Source of the DNA: Verrucomicrobiales bacterium
GTDB lineage: Bacteria; Verrucomicrobiota; Verrucomicrobiia; Limisphaerales; CAIMTB01
NCBI GenBank assembly: GCA_016795425.1
Contig: JAEUHG010000106.1
Span: 1-64,000, forward strand
DNA length: 64,000 bases
Direction: 5' to 3'
The notes under the pieces are model-generated. The model was not told the origin of the DNA. It ran no database searches and was given only the letters and a program-made list of their open reading frames with translations. Within the stretch, counting starts at the first letter, position 1. Each line of letters begins with the position of its first letter. The position numbers and the translations under genes were made by a program. Positions 1 to 8,924 of the stretch are shown piece after piece.

Positions 1-1
1 C

Positions 2-58
2 GCCTCGTCGGAGGTGCGCCTCAAGTCGCCCATTGCCATCGACCTGAAAAGCTGTTGA
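2..58 (+). CDS. C-terminal tail of an upstream gene (partial)
   Basis: An open frame enters from the window edge and ends at a TGA at 56-58; the visible residues end in SPIAIDLKSC. Only 18 codons are visible, so no family can be named. It is offered because the frame is open from the first base and runs in the same direction as the pseudopilin gene that follows 71 bases later. It could equally be chance. Confidence 0.35.
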   Translation, partial: ASSEVRLKSPIAIDLKSC

Positions 59-129
59 TCTCCTGAAGAATTCCTGATGCAGACACGGGTTTCCGCGTGG
101 ACGCTAGGAATGGCCTGAACGACGACACC

Positions 130-996
130 ATGAACCATTCCGATACATTGCCGCCCCAAGATGCCAAGGTTCGCGAGGAGTTCCGAAGAGGGACGGTCCG
201 GCGCTGCCGACTGGCGGCAGGGTTCACCCTCATCGAACTCCTGGTGGTGATCGCGATCATTGCGATCCTGGCGAGCATGCTGTTGCCGGCCTTGGCCAAG
301 GCCAAGTCGACGGCGAATCGCGCTTTGTGCGCCAGCAATTCCAAGCAGTGGGGCGTCGCCCTGAACGTGTACGCTTCGGACTCGGATAACTATTTTCCAG
401 ACAACCGTGGCGGCCAGGCGTTGAGCTGGGTGAGCACTAACATGGCCATCTTCTGGAAGGACTACCTGATCAAATCGGAGAAGCCCGGGACCAAGTCCCA
501 GAAGAAGGCCAAGAACAACGTGCTCTTTTGTCCCACTGACGAGTGGCATCGCCAGGCCGACACTTGGCGTGTCGGAGACGCGAATTCGGAGAACCAACCT
601 ATTCTGACCGGATATTTCTACCTTCCTGGCCGGCCGGATCCGGCCGAAGGGAAGGGCAATTTCGGCAGCTGGCCCTATGACTCGGAAAAACTCGGGCAGT
701 GGCATTGGCGCACCAAAATGGGCGGACCCTACAGCGGCGCCCCTGTCCTGATCGATCGCCTCCAAGGTGTCGGTTCGCGAACTACCAACATTCTCGATGG
801 CCGACTGCAGTGGGTCCGGGCAGACGAGGGAAAGAACTGGAAGACGGCGAATCATCCGACCGGGGCACGCAACGCGCCCGCCGGCGGCAACTTCACTTTC
901 GAGGACGGCCACGTGGAGTGGATCAAAGCCCAGAAGGTCTCCTTGGGCTCCAGTTCCGGCGACTGGCAGTGCTTTTATAAGATCCCGATCAACTGA
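130..996 (+). CDS. Type II secretion/pilin-like pseudopilin (prepilin N-terminal domain)
   Basis: A 288-residue protein whose N-terminal third holds a prepilin peptidase site (AGFTLIE) followed by a hydrophobic helix ([11 protein letters not shown]...ALAKAK), as in type IV pilin/T2SS pseudopilins. The Glu at +5 of the mature protein, needed for assembly and methylation, is present. The leader is long (about 30 residues) and basic. The rest is an extracellular domain with the C-terminal [13 protein letters not shown] motif typical of the abundant Verrucomicrobia/Planctomycetes pseudopilins. ATG 130 is preferred over an in-frame GTG at 97 because of AGGA at 116-119. Many paralogues exist per genome in this phylum and their individual roles are unknown; a second copy lies at 36745-37599. 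Confidence 0.9.
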   Translation: MNHSDTLPPQDAKVREEFRRGTVRRCRLAAGFTLIELLVVIAIIAILASMLLPALAKAKSTANRALCASNSKQWGVALNVYASDSDNYFPDNRGGQALSWVSTNMAIFWKDYLIKSEKPGTKSQKKAKNNVLFCPTDEWHRQADTWRVGDANSENQPILTGYFYLPGRPDPAEGKGNFGSWPYDSEKLGQWHWRTKMGGPYSGAPVLIDRLQGVGSRTTNILDGRLQWVRADEGKNWKTANHPTGARNAPAGGNFTFEDGHVEWIKAQKVSLGSSSGDWQCFYKIPIN

Positions 997-1014
997 GGGG
1001 AGTCAGCCGATCGC

Positions 1015-1032
1015 GATCCCGATCCCGATCCC
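1015..1032. repeat. Short tandem GATCCC repeat
   Basis: Three perfect tandem copies of GATCCC, followed by a degenerate fourth (GATTGC), lie between the convergent ends of the pseudopilin gene and the PDZ protein gene. No function is apparent; the copy number could vary between strains. Confidence 0.6.
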
Positions 1033-1115
1033 GATTGCGAGAACGTTGACGCCTTGGCGACCTCGGCGAACCTCTCCGGCGACCAGGTGTGCGGTGCGCG
1101 TGGGACCGGCGCGGG

Positions 1116-2456
1116 TCACTGCATGGGCAGGCGCAGATCGATCTGCTGATCGCCGCGCAGCACGCGGGCCGGAAGGGATTCCCCGGGTCGGTGATCCCGC
1201 AGAAGGCGACCAATCCATTCACTCTCCGTCGCGCGGCTCCGTGAGCCGTCGAGCTCAACAATCACGTCGCCCTTTTGGAAGCCGGCTTTCTTGGCGGCCG
1301 CATGGTTGCCGTATTCGCCGGCGTGAAGAATCAGCAGGGCGAGCGTGTCGGTTGGAAGCTTGCGATCCCGACGTTCGTCGTCGGTAAGGTCAACCAATTG
1401 GAGACCGCCCAGGGCCATGGCGCGCATGCCCCAGGTACCGACTCGCCGCGAGATATCCGAGCGATACCGCCATTGGGCCGGCAGTTCCAGGCGGGCTGTT
1501 TTGGAAGTACCGGAGCGCAGATAGGTGATCGGAAGGACGGCGGTATTGGCTGTGCGATGGAGAACCCAGCTGACGTCCGCCATCGAAACCACCGGCTGGC
1601 CCGCCAAGGTTAGAAGGTCGTCGCCGGACTGAAGTCCCGCGGCAGCGGCTGGGGAGTTGGGGAGGACGGCGGCCACGGTGGCGGCGCGATCCGGGGCCAG
1701 TCGGAGGCCGATGGTCTCCGGCTGGGGCTGTGGATAGATCCATTCCTCCGGCACGGGCTGACCTTGGTTTCGGGCATGAGTGCGAAGCGCATCGCCGATC
1801 ATGTGGCAATGGACGCAGCTTTGGACCACTTTGCCGCCCCAATCGAGTTCACGGCCGTATTTGCCCACGAGTCCGGGAATCTCGAGCGGGGATTCGAAAG
1901 GAGTCGGTCCGGGCTGTTTGCCGGCAAGTTCCGCCTTGTTGGCGGGATACGCGCGGTGCAAACGAAGCACCCCTTCCAGAGCCTGCCGGAAGCCAGCCGT
2001 GTCGGTTTCCTGGGAGTTCTTCTGGTGCCTCCAGGAACCAAACCGGGCATAGAGCGTGCCATCGCCATGGAAGAAGAGCGCGGAGAACGACAGATCGTAG
2101 TCGAACTGAAAGCGGCGCAGGTCGAGGGCATTGGCATTGATCACCCGGACGCAGACGAACTGGTCGAGAAGCGGGGCGAGATCCTTGGAGTTCAACACCG
2201 AGGCGTCCATGCCCATGCAGGCCAGGCACGGCACACAGCGGAGGACCACCAGCAACGGTTTGCCGGACTGTTTAGCTTGCGTGAAACCGTGATCGATTTC
2301 GTTGTAGAGCCATCGGGCGTCCTGCGCCAGGGCGGCCTTGTCGCCACGGACCGCGCCTTCACGGTCCTTGACGGTTTCCGCGGTCGCACCCGGCTGGAAG
2401 GTCGGGAGCAGCAAGAGGGCCGTCAGGGCTGGAAGGGTGAGGCGGGAGGCATTCAC
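1116..2456 (-). CDS. Secreted thioredoxin-like / CxxCH / double-PDZ protein
   Basis: A 446-residue exported protein with a GTG start (2456) and a signal peptide (residues 1-26). Residues about 45-165 resemble a thioredoxin-fold domain, but its cysteines are CVPCLAC (74, 77, 80). A CVHCH motif at 214-218 is a canonical c-type heme attachment site. Two PDZ-like regions follow (about 245-325 with NSPAAAAGLQSGDDLL, and about 370-446 with AAAKKAGFQKGDVIVELDG). There is no trypsin-like protease domain, so it is not a DegP-type protease. A periplasmic redox or copper/heme-handling role with PDZ-mediated binding is inferred. It converges on the pseudopilin gene. Confidence 0.75.
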   Translation of the reverse strand: MNASRLTLPALTALLLLPTFQPGATAETVKDREGAVRGDKAALAQDARWLYNEIDHGFTQAKQSGKPLLVVLRCVPCLACMGMDASVLNSKDLAPLLDQFVCVRVINANALDLRRFQFDYDLSFSALFFHGDGTLYARFGSWRHQKNSQETDTAGFRQALEGVLRLHRAYPANKAELAGKQPGPTPFESPLEIPGLVGKYGRELDWGGKVVQSCVHCHMIGDALRTHARNQGQPVPEEWIYPQPQPETIGLRLAPDRAATVAAVLPNSPAAAAGLQSGDDLLTLAGQPVVSMADVSWVLHRTANTAVLPITYLRSGTSKTARLELPAQWRYRSDISRRVGTWGMRAMALGGLQLVDLTDDERRDRKLPTDTLALLILHAGEYGNHAAAKKAGFQKGDVIVELDGSRSRATESEWIGRLLRDHRPGESLPARVLRGDQQIDLRLPMQ

Positions 2457-2651
2457 ATCTGATGCTGTGATGGTTTGGCGGGGAACCGCAAGTGCTCGGA
2501 ACGGCCGAATGAGCAGGGACGAAATTGTGCGCCACTTTTAATCGGCCCGTGTGTCATGGCTCCAGGTTCCAGAGAACAGGGACTGGGAATGGCCTCGAAC
2601 AAAACGCAGGTCTGGCTCACAGTCCCCGTCGACTAGGACCCCTCGTCTCTC

Positions 2652-3623
2652 ATGAATACCGGCATCCCATCCGGCCGCGGACCGATCAGTGTCGTCGCTC
2701 CGGTCGGCCCAGCGATCGAGCGGGTGAAGAACTCCCTGTTTCGACCCTTTGATCTACGGCGTTGGCTGGCCATTGGGTTTACGGCGTGGTTGGCGCTCTT
2801 GGCGGACGGGGGCGGAGGGGGTGGGGGTGGGGGTGGTAATTTTGGGAATCGCAACGGCGGCAACGGCGTTCGTGAGGCGATGGATCGGGCGGTCGAGTAT
2901 ATCCGGGACAACCTGACCTGGCTGGTTCCGGTGGTGGTGGTGGGCGTTTTGGTTTTGCTGGCGGTGGGCCTGGTCCTGCTTTGGCTTAGCAGTCGGGGTC
3001 GCTTCATGTTTCTGCACAACGTGGCAACCGGTCGTGCCGACGTGGTGGCGCCCTGGGATGCCTATGCGGCGCCTGCCTTCAGTCTCTTCATCTTTCGGGT
3101 GATCGTGGGTTTTGGCGGGTTGCTGCTCCTGGTTCCGTTGGCGTTGGTCACGGGGGTTTCCATTTTTCGAATGATCCAGCAGCAAGCGTTTAGCCCCGGG
3201 GGCTTGGTGCTCTCCATTGGAGCGGGTCTGGCCGTGGCCGTCATCGGCCTGGCACTCTTCCTGGTGGATAAGCTGACCAAGGACTTTGTGGTGCCGGTGA
3301 TGTATCTCGGTCAGACCTCCTGCCGGTCGGCTTGGGGCAAGTTCTATGGCCTGATGTCCTCTGCACCCCTCGAGTTCGCGATCTACCTCTTGTTTCACTT
3401 GCTGTTGTCCATCGCGGTCACCCTCTGCGTGGTGATGGTGGTCATTCTGACGTGCTGCGTCGCAGCCTGTTTCCTCGCCATCCCCTACGTCGGGGTGGTG
3501 CTGCTGCTGCCGGTACACATGTTTTTTCGCGCGTACTCGGCCGGCTACCTGGCGCAGTACGGCGAGGAATGGGACGTATTTCGGCCGCCCACCGGAATGG
3601 CGTCCATGCCTCCGTCGACTTAG
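2652..3623 (+). CDS. Multi-pass inner-membrane protein, DUF4013/DUF7544-like
   Basis: A 323-residue protein of unknown function with about six membrane segments (near residues 40-52, 90-115, 145-175, 185-205, 235-275 and 280-300). The N-terminus (GPAIERVKNSLFRPFDLRRWLAIGFTAWLA) resembles membrane proteins annotated as glycerophosphoryl diester phosphodiesterase membrane-domain or DUF7544 relatives. An exceptional run of ten glycines, encoded by a G-rich tract at about 2810-2838, forms a low-complexity loop after the first membrane segment. It stands alone and converges on the CotH gene. Confidence 0.65.
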   Translation: MNTGIPSGRGPISVVAPVGPAIERVKNSLFRPFDLRRWLAIGFTAWLALLADGGGGGGGGGGNFGNRNGGNGVREAMDRAVEYIRDNLTWLVPVVVVGVLVLLAVGLVLLWLSSRGRFMFLHNVATGRADVVAPWDAYAAPAFSLFIFRVIVGFGGLLLLVPLALVTGVSIFRMIQQQAFSPGGLVLSIGAGLAVAVIGLALFLVDKLTKDFVVPVMYLGQTSCRSAWGKFYGLMSSAPLEFAIYLLFHLLLSIAVTLCVVMVVILTCCVAACFLAIPYVGVVLLLPVHMFFRAYSAGYLAQYGEEWDVFRPPTGMASMPPST

Positions 3624-3654
3624 CCATTGGCTCAGGTCAATGGAACCTGGTTGG

Positions 3655-6600
3655 TCAGGGAATGAGGCGCGGGGATATCAGGCGATAGAAGACCGCCGAA
3701 CCCGGGTTGGAGTAGGGCTCGACCCACTGCATTGGGGCAGAGGTGGCGGGCACGACGTCGAGACGTTTTTGCCAGTGACTTGAACCCAGGTTAGTACTGA
3801 TCAGCAGGCTGGCGGATTCACCCGCATTTCCTGAAATTCGGAGCTGCGTTCCTTCCGTCGTTGCACCGACGACATCGAGTCGAGGCGGACCGCGGTCAAT
3901 GACATTGGCGCGGCCGGGCGTTCCGCCCGGCAACAGGCTGGGTTTCCAGTTCGAGGCCTCGTTCCACTGCGGCTCCGGCGCTTTGGGGTCGACGACCGTG
4001 AGGGAATAGCCATCTCCATCGGTGGATCGGTACCACCGATCGGAGTAGGTGAAATCCTGGATCGGTTCGCCGAGCGGCCCTTCCAAACGGAGCACGCCGG
4101 AATCGTTGGGCAGGTCGCCGGAGAAGTTTCCCACCACCCGTGCGCGCGCCCGGGAACTCGCGCTCCACGCCGTGAGGTCCCGGGCGATGACGAGGTGTTC
4201 CCCTGGAATCAACGAGCCGGCATCTTCGGGGAACTGGAATTGGGCCACGCCGGACAGCCGTATGCCGGAGAGCGGGATTTCGGTGTCACCGATGTTCCGG
4301 ATCTCGATGTACTCCAGGGCGGTGTCATCGGGCGGGTGATACATGATCTCCGTGATGGCGAGGGGGATGGGGTTGGCCACGTACGTCGCCACCCACGGCG
4401 CACTCCAGTTGGTGCCGGAGCGGGACCGGGCGAAAACGCGGACATTATCCTGGATGGAAATGGGTTGGCTGTAGGCGGTGGCTTCGGGTCGAAGGGCGCC
4501 TCCGGGCAGCCGCGGGTCGAGCCCGTTGAGGGTGAAATAGAGTGTTCCGCGCTGGGGTTGAAGCACGAGTAACGAACCGGGAGAAACCGGACCGGCAGCC
4601 AGGTTCGAGATGGGAGGAGCGATGAATTGGCGGTCCATCCAGGCATAGCGATGGGTGATCCAACCTTTCATCCACCGCAGCTCGTCGTCCCAGGTTTTGG
4701 CGATGTACCAGTTGGGCCAGACGTATCGCCCGAGAATCTGCCAGCGATCGAAGTTGCGCTTTTGCGGTTCGCGCAGCTCGGCGGCAAATCCGTCCACCAC
4801 CGAGAGAACGCGGTCATCGGCCAGGGGACCGCTGCGGAGTTCGAACCAGCGATCCGCGTAGCGCTGCCGGAAGTCCGGGTCCTGAAACAGTCGCGTGAAC
4901 CACCGGTAGCCGACGTCGCCCACGTTGGGATAGTACCAGCCGTTGGTGCGCCAGCCGTCGAGGTAATCGGCGTTGCCGAACGAAAGATTGTAATCCCAGA
5001 GGGGCCCCATGATGAGGCGTCCCGTACGGTCCTTGTGCCAGTAGGTGCTCAGCCGGTAGCCATCGATGTTCTTGCAGGATTCGACCAGCAGGTGGTGGTC
5101 AATAAAGGAATCGACGTCGAGGTCCCGCGCATAACCCGTCGTGGCGCTTCGCCAGGACGTGCCGTAGAGGGTGCGCTCCATCTGATTCAACCAGTCCTTG
5201 ATCCACGTGCGCTGGGAGGTGCCGATTTGCGATCGTTTCGGATCTTCGATGCCGAGTTCGACACCGCGTGAGGTCGAGAGAACTTGGTCGTTGGCATCGA
5301 AGCGGTCACGTTTGAGGAGGTATCCACCGGTGATGGCCGGTTCGGCGAGGTCTTCCGGTTCCAGGGAGGCGATCGCCACCCGGTCGGGGCTGATCTTCAC
5401 CTTCTCGACCAGCACGTACACACCCTGGTAGTCCGCGTTCTCAAGATCCGTGGCTCCCCGGTTGATGAACAGTTCGACGAATCGGGTACGGGGCGCGTAT
5501 CGGCCGGCGCGTCGGCTGAGTTCGTAGGCCAGCACGTCGCGCATCAGCGATTTGTCAGTATAAGGCGCGTAGAGAACCCAGTCGGAATCCGACGGCAGGC
5601 CGAGGAGTGCGGCCGGTTGGTCGAGACCGGCTTCGGACTGCAGCTCGATGCCATAGGACTTTTTCTCAAAGCCGGCCGAGCTGGATCCGCGGATCTCCAT
5701 TCCCGCGCGACCCTCGAACTCCGCCGGTTGGAGCAGGCCGGTTCGACCCGACGCGGCCTGGGGCCGGCGCACGGACAGATAGATCGGATTCCGAGAACCT
5801 TCGGTGATGGACCTGGAGTAGGTGTTGACGACGAGAATCGGTAGATTCGAAGAGAAGGCGCGGACGTTGGCGCCGATCCTGGCATAGGCCGCACCGGCGA
5901 TCGGACTGGGTAGCCAGCCGGGGAGAAACGTGCGTGCCCGAAGCACCTTGGTGCTATCGATGCGCAGAGGCGTCGCATAGAGCGGCGAATCAGGTCCAGG
6001 AACGGAACCGTCGAGCGTGTAACGGATCTCGGCTCCGAAGGCAGAACTGGAAAGGACCACCTCTAAGGCGTTGGTGATGGTGCCGCCCGGGTGAGACAGA
6101 GAGGGAGGCAACGCGACCCCGACGGCACCGCTTTCATTGGCCCGCCCGGGTGTCGGCGGGGAGAAAAAGCGAGGCTCGCGATCCGTGGTGCCAATGCCGT
6201 AGGAGACGTCGGCGAATTGAGGCGGAATTCCGCCAAGAAACACGTCATGAACAGTGACCCCATCGGGTTCAACGAGCGCCAGGAATTCGCCCGCGCCGCT
6301 GAGATTGAAATTGGTGTGAAGCGGTGATGCCGGGTCACGGCGGTCCTTGCCCGAGGCAAAGACCACCCGGTACTCGTCAGGCGCCAGCGTTGTCGCAGGG
6401 AATTCCCAGAGCTTCAGGTTGTCTTCGCGATCGGTGAGAAACCAGCCCGTGAGGTCGACATGGTTCGTGCTGCCGTTGTGAAGTTCGATCCAATCGACGG
6501 TGTGGCGGTCACTGTCGACCAAACCGCTTGCGTTGATCGCGAGGAACTCCGAGATCCGCACTTGGCCAAGCGCGGAAGTCGAAAGGATGGCCCATGCGAC

Positions 6601-6747
6601 CACCAGCCACTGCGGTGTCCAAGGGACCCGACCGGCAAGCGGCGTCCGCCTGCGGTTGGCGATCGACTCACCCGCGGTTTTCCACTGAAGACCCTGGTCA
6701 GGACGTCGATTCGCGCTTGAAGACGTCGATGCGAGCCGGTGGGACAT
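3655..6747 (-). CDS. Secreted CotH kinase-like protein with lamin-tail and chitobiase C-terminal-like domains
   Basis: About 1030 residues. Order seen: a signal-like segment (PQWLVVAWAILSTSALG), a lamin-tail domain (ISEFLAINASG...DWIELHN), an Fn3-associated/CHB_HEX repeat (IRYTLDGSVP), a CotH domain (SSSAGFEKKSYGIEL ... MGPLWDYNLSFGN), a second CHB_HEX repeat (LYFTLNGLDPR), a second lamin-tail domain (AITEIMYHPPDD...LEYIEIRN) and a short C-terminal beta region. CotH proteins can be protein kinases, as in Bacillus spore coat. Lamin-tail domains in bacteria accompany surface or secreted proteins. The start is uncertain: the frame is open to 6864, and ATG 6747 lies 50 bases inside the upstream methyltransferase gene. 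No closer ATG precedes the signal segment. Confidence 0.8.
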   Translation of the reverse strand: MSHRLASTSSSANRRPDQGLQWKTAGESIANRRRTPLAGRVPWTPQWLVVAWAILSTSALGQVRISEFLAINASGLVDSDRHTVDWIELHNGSTNHVDLTGWFLTDREDNLKLWEFPATTLAPDEYRVVFASGKDRRDPASPLHTNFNLSGAGEFLALVEPDGVTVHDVFLGGIPPQFADVSYGIGTTDREPRFFSPPTPGRANESGAVGVALPPSLSHPGGTITNALEVVLSSSAFGAEIRYTLDGSVPGPDSPLYATPLRIDSTKVLRARTFLPGWLPSPIAGAAYARIGANVRAFSSNLPILVVNTYSRSITEGSRNPIYLSVRRPQAASGRTGLLQPAEFEGRAGMEIRGSSSAGFEKKSYGIELQSEAGLDQPAALLGLPSDSDWVLYAPYTDKSLMRDVLAYELSRRAGRYAPRTRFVELFINRGATDLENADYQGVYVLVEKVKISPDRVAIASLEPEDLAEPAITGGYLLKRDRFDANDQVLSTSRGVELGIEDPKRSQIGTSQRTWIKDWLNQMERTLYGTSWRSATTGYARDLDVDSFIDHHLLVESCKNIDGYRLSTYWHKDRTGRLIMGPLWDYNLSFGNADYLDGWRTNGWYYPNVGDVGYRWFTRLFQDPDFRQRYADRWFELRSGPLADDRVLSVVDGFAAELREPQKRNFDRWQILGRYVWPNWYIAKTWDDELRWMKGWITHRYAWMDRQFIAPPISNLAAGPVSPGSLLVLQPQRGTLYFTLNGLDPRLPGGALRPEATAYSQPISIQDNVRVFARSRSGTNWSAPWVATYVANPIPLAITEIMYHPPDDTALEYIEIRNIGDTEIPLSGIRLSGVAQFQFPEDAGSLIPGEHLVIARDLTAWSASSRARARVVGNFSGDLPNDSGVLRLEGPLGEPIQDFTYSDRWYRSTDGDGYSLTVVDPKAPEPQWNEASNWKPSLLPGGTPGRANVIDRGPPRLDVVGATTEGTQLRISGNAGESASLLISTNLGSSHWQKRLDVVPATSAPMQWVEPYSNPGSAVFYRLISPRLIP

Positions 6748-7327
6748 TGCGCCAGACGAACGAGGATGCGACACGCACAAAGCCGTCGGGCACGCGGCGG
6801 TCGGCGAGGGCGTAGGTGTATTGGATCCAACTGCCGCCGGTTTGAAGGACCCCGGCGATCTCACGGAGAATAACGCGGACCTGGTCGGACGGCAGCGACC
6901 GAAGGGGAAGACTTGAAACGACGTGCAACCGTTGGCAGTTGGGCACGGCGCGACGTATCAATTGCCGGAGCTTCGCAGCGTCACCGCAAATGACTTTGAT
7001 GTCTGGAAACTGGGATCGAAGCAGATCGGCGAGGACCGGCGCGCGTTCAATGGCCACCAATTGTTGGGGTACCGAAAGTCGCCGGCGCAGCGCCTGAGTG
7101 ACCACCCCGGTGCCGGCCCCCAGTTCCACAATCGCGTCATCCTCCCGAAGGTCGACCCTATGAGCCATGCACCGAGCAAGGGCCGGAGAGCTGGGCATGA
7201 CCGCACCAATCGCTCGGGGATTCGCGATGGCCTCCCGTAAAAACACGGCCCAACCCCGGGCAAAACCAGGAGAGTCACCCCACGGCTCAGAACGCGGGCG
7301 GGCGGAGATGGCGGTGGTTCCGTTCAC
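6698..7327 (-). CDS. Class I SAM methyltransferase, phospholipid N-methyltransferase (PmtA)-like
   Basis: 209 residues from GTG 7327. The SAM-binding glycine motif is VELGAGTGVVTQAL (about 68-81), with the acidic post-II position in LVAIERAP. The N-terminal FLREAIANPRAIGAVMPSSPALAR segment is characteristic of the PmtA/KsgA-like phosphatidylethanolamine N-methyltransferase group. The motif equivalent to the catalytic region reads VVSSLPLRSLP, as in PmtA (SGLPL). It probably methylates a membrane lipid, though an rRNA or small-molecule substrate cannot be excluded. Its 3' end overlaps the likely start of the CotH gene. Confidence 0.8.
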   Translation of the reverse strand: MNGTTAISARPRSEPWGDSPGFARGWAVFLREAIANPRAIGAVMPSSPALARCMAHRVDLREDDAIVELGAGTGVVTQALRRRLSVPQQLVAIERAPVLADLLRSQFPDIKVICGDAAKLRQLIRRAVPNCQRLHVVSSLPLRSLPSDQVRVILREIAGVLQTGGSWIQYTYALADRRVPDGFVRVASSFVWRNVPPARIDVFKRESTS

Positions 7328-7465
7328 GTTAGCGCAGGGTGTCTAGAGTGTGAGTTTGCCGCGGCGGTTTGTAAACAGGTGGTTATGCACCGTCCCGGGC
7401 CCCCCCATCCGTCGCCTGGGACTTGTCGGTGGAGGAACGGAAGGCATGAGATGGTGAGCGGAAGT

Positions 7466-7684
7466 TTACCAGACCTGGACGGAGTCCGAGGCGAAGATGG
7501 CACGGAGCAATCGGTCGTAGTCCGGATCTTGCACCGTCAGGTCGACAACCTCCGTCTGGCAGCCTGGAAGCGAGCGTTCCACCTGGGTCACGATGTCGTT
7601 CAAGGGCTGCAACGTCTGGGTCAAGACCAGCAGGATACGGCGCCCGGGAGGCGGTGCGGAGGAGGTGCTAGAAGCGGAGGACAT
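7466..7684 (-). CDS. Small DsrH/TusB-like or sulfur-relay-associated protein
   Basis: 72 residues; the 5' end overlaps the DsrE-like gene upstream by 17 bases, indicating translational coupling. The core RRILLVLTQTLQPLNDIVTQV...GCQTEVVDL has the beta-alpha-beta look of the DsrE/DsrF/DsrH fold, with a single Cys. It is shorter than a usual TusB/DsrH (about 95 residues), so the family call rests mainly on context: the last gene of the rhodanese-DsrE-DsrE-like set. Confidence 0.5.
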   Translation of the reverse strand: MSSASSTSSAPPPGRRILLVLTQTLQPLNDIVTQVERSLPGCQTEVVDLTVQDPDYDRLLRAIFASDSVQVW

Positions 7685-8063
7685 AATCGCTGTCTGCTGC
7701 CATGGCGGCCAATTGCGAGATCGTGATCCGTTCGTAAGGGACCGGTGTTTGCCCCAGATCGTTCAATAAAGGCGCTCCCGTCTCCACGAAGACCGGCCGT
7801 CCCCACTCCCCGATGATGGGCAGGTACCGACGGAAATGATCCTCGTCGACCAGGTCGTCCGGGAACTCGCTCAGGGCCATGACCGCAGTCTCGCAGAGGA
7901 CGACCGTGACCTCGATTTTCCGCCACGTTCCGACGCCTGCGGCAATGCGAATGGCTTCGGCGGTACGAGGGCTCGTTCGAGGGTCGCTGTTGATCACGAA
8001 AAGCGCCTTTCGCCGCGGAGGGGATGAAAGCGCGGACCGCGAATCCTGGGGTGACGTTGTCAT
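7668..8063 (-). CDS. DsrE/DsrF-like protein
   Basis: 131 residues. Central strands (KALFVINSDPRTSPRTAEAIRIAAGV, KIEVTVVLCETAVMAL) follow the DsrE fold pattern, and one cysteine sits at the end of the second strand (about residue 57). The Ala/Ser/Pro-rich N-terminus of about 17 residues is probably flexible. The start codon overlaps the stop of the upstream DsrE gene (ATGA at 8060-8063) and the 3' end overlaps the next gene, so the three are almost certainly co-translated. A role as sulfur carrier or subunit of a Dsr/Tus-like hetero-oligomer is inferred. Confidence 0.6.
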   Translation of the reverse strand: MTTSPQDSRSALSSPPRRKALFVINSDPRTSPRTAEAIRIAAGVGTWRKIEVTVVLCETAVMALSEFPDDLVDEDHFRRYLPIIGEWGRPVFVETGAPLLNDLGQTPVPYERITISQLAAMAADSDYVLRF

Positions 8064-8395
8064 CCGTTGAAGCTGATGAACCGGTCCGTGCTGGCCATCA
8101 GGTCGTTGACGATGGTGAGCCCGGCAAACATGGCGGCTTCGTTGATGGGAAGGTTGCGGCGTTGGGCGCCGTAAGCGCAGGCGTAGAGTTTGAGACCGGT
8201 GGATTTCAAGGTCTGCAGTTCGGGGTCATTGACCCCCAACACGCCGTCATCGATGCAATAAAGATAGACATCCACTCCGGCCCGGAGAGCCGTGCCGGCC
8301 AGCCGGACGCCGTGGCGGAACGAGGGTTGCTCGGGGCGGGAGGAGATCAGGATGCCCAACTTGCGCGCGGGGATGGGCTTGGACGTGAGGTCCAT
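8060..8395 (-). CDS. DsrE-family sulfur carrier-like protein
   Basis: 111 residues matching the DsrE/TusD pattern: KLGILISSRPEQPSFRHGVRLAGTALRAGVDVYLYCIDDGV, then LKLYACAYGAQRRNL. In TusD/DsrE the persulfide-carrying Cys sits just before an ...RR segment; here that is Cys73 of YACAYGAQRR. It lies 43 bases downstream of the rhodanese gene, which would be a natural sulfur donor, and is translationally coupled to the DsrE-like gene that follows. There is no dsrAB, tusA or mnmA in the window, so the end use (tRNA thiolation or sulfur metabolism) cannot be told. Confidence 0.75.
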   Translation of the reverse strand: MDLTSKPIPARKLGILISSRPEQPSFRHGVRLAGTALRAGVDVYLYCIDDGVLGVNDPELQTLKSTGLKLYACAYGAQRRNLPINEAAMFAGLTIVNDLMASTDRFISFNG

Positions 8396-8438
8396 GAATC
8401 AGATCAGGAACGGACAATCGGCCAGGATTCGGGGCGAT

Positions 8439-8810
8439 TCAGCTCTGGGTCATCGGCCAACCGGCGGTCACCATGGCTTTGTAGCCGCCTGCCAACGACG
8501 CGGTATTGGTGTAACCCAACTTCTGGGCGACATCGCAGGCCAAGGCGGATCGGTAACCGCCGCCGCAATACATGATGATCTCCGTCTTGGGATCCGGAAT
8601 CATTCGCTCGATGTCGCGTTCCAACACTCCGCGTCCCAAATGCCTGGCTTCGCGGGCATGACCGGCCTGCCATTCGGAGTCTTCGCGAACATCAAGGAGG
8701 ATGGCGGCGGGATTGGCGGCCAGCCGGGCTTTGGCCTGTTCGAGGTTGATTTCGCGGATTCGCGGACGCACTTCATCGACCAGACGCAGAAAACCGGAGG
8801 CGTGCTGCAT
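8439..8810 (-). CDS. Single-domain rhodanese (sulfurtransferase)
   Basis: 123 residues, a complete rhodanese domain: ILLDVREDSEWQAGHAREARHLGRGVLE, then IIMYCGGGYRSALACDVAQKLGY with the active-site Cys82 in the CxGGxR-type loop, and the C-terminal SLAGGYKAMVTAGWP. It transfers sulfane sulfur through a Cys persulfide. The start is ATG 8810; a longer frame to 8960 exists but overlaps the divergent lipoprotein promoter and adds a non-homologous leader. A TACCAT -10-like hexamer lies 7 bases upstream of the ATG. It is first gene of the sulfur-relay-like module. Confidence 0.88.
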   Translation of the reverse strand: MQHASGFLRLVDEVRPRIREINLEQAKARLAANPAAILLDVREDSEWQAGHAREARHLGRGVLERDIERMIPDPKTEIIMYCGGGYRSALACDVAQKLGYTNTASLAGGYKAMVTAGWPMTQS

Positions 8811-8924
8811 GGCGGGGATGGTAGGATGATCCTGGGGTTGGGCAATCGCGAATCCGGAGCTTCGCGATGACCAATGGAGTGCGGAAGGGACGGGGACAGA
8901 ACGGGAAGAACTGGCGGTAACGCG

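Noticed and set aside
2579..2626. GGGACTG ... CAGTCCC inverted repeat upstream of the DUF4013-like membrane gene
   Set aside because: Only 7 bases per arm with a 34-base loop; expected by chance in a GC-rich intergenic region.
2810..2838. G-rich tract suggestive of a sequencing or frameshift problem
   Set aside because: The reading frame continues on both sides with good membrane-protein composition; it encodes a poly-Gly loop.
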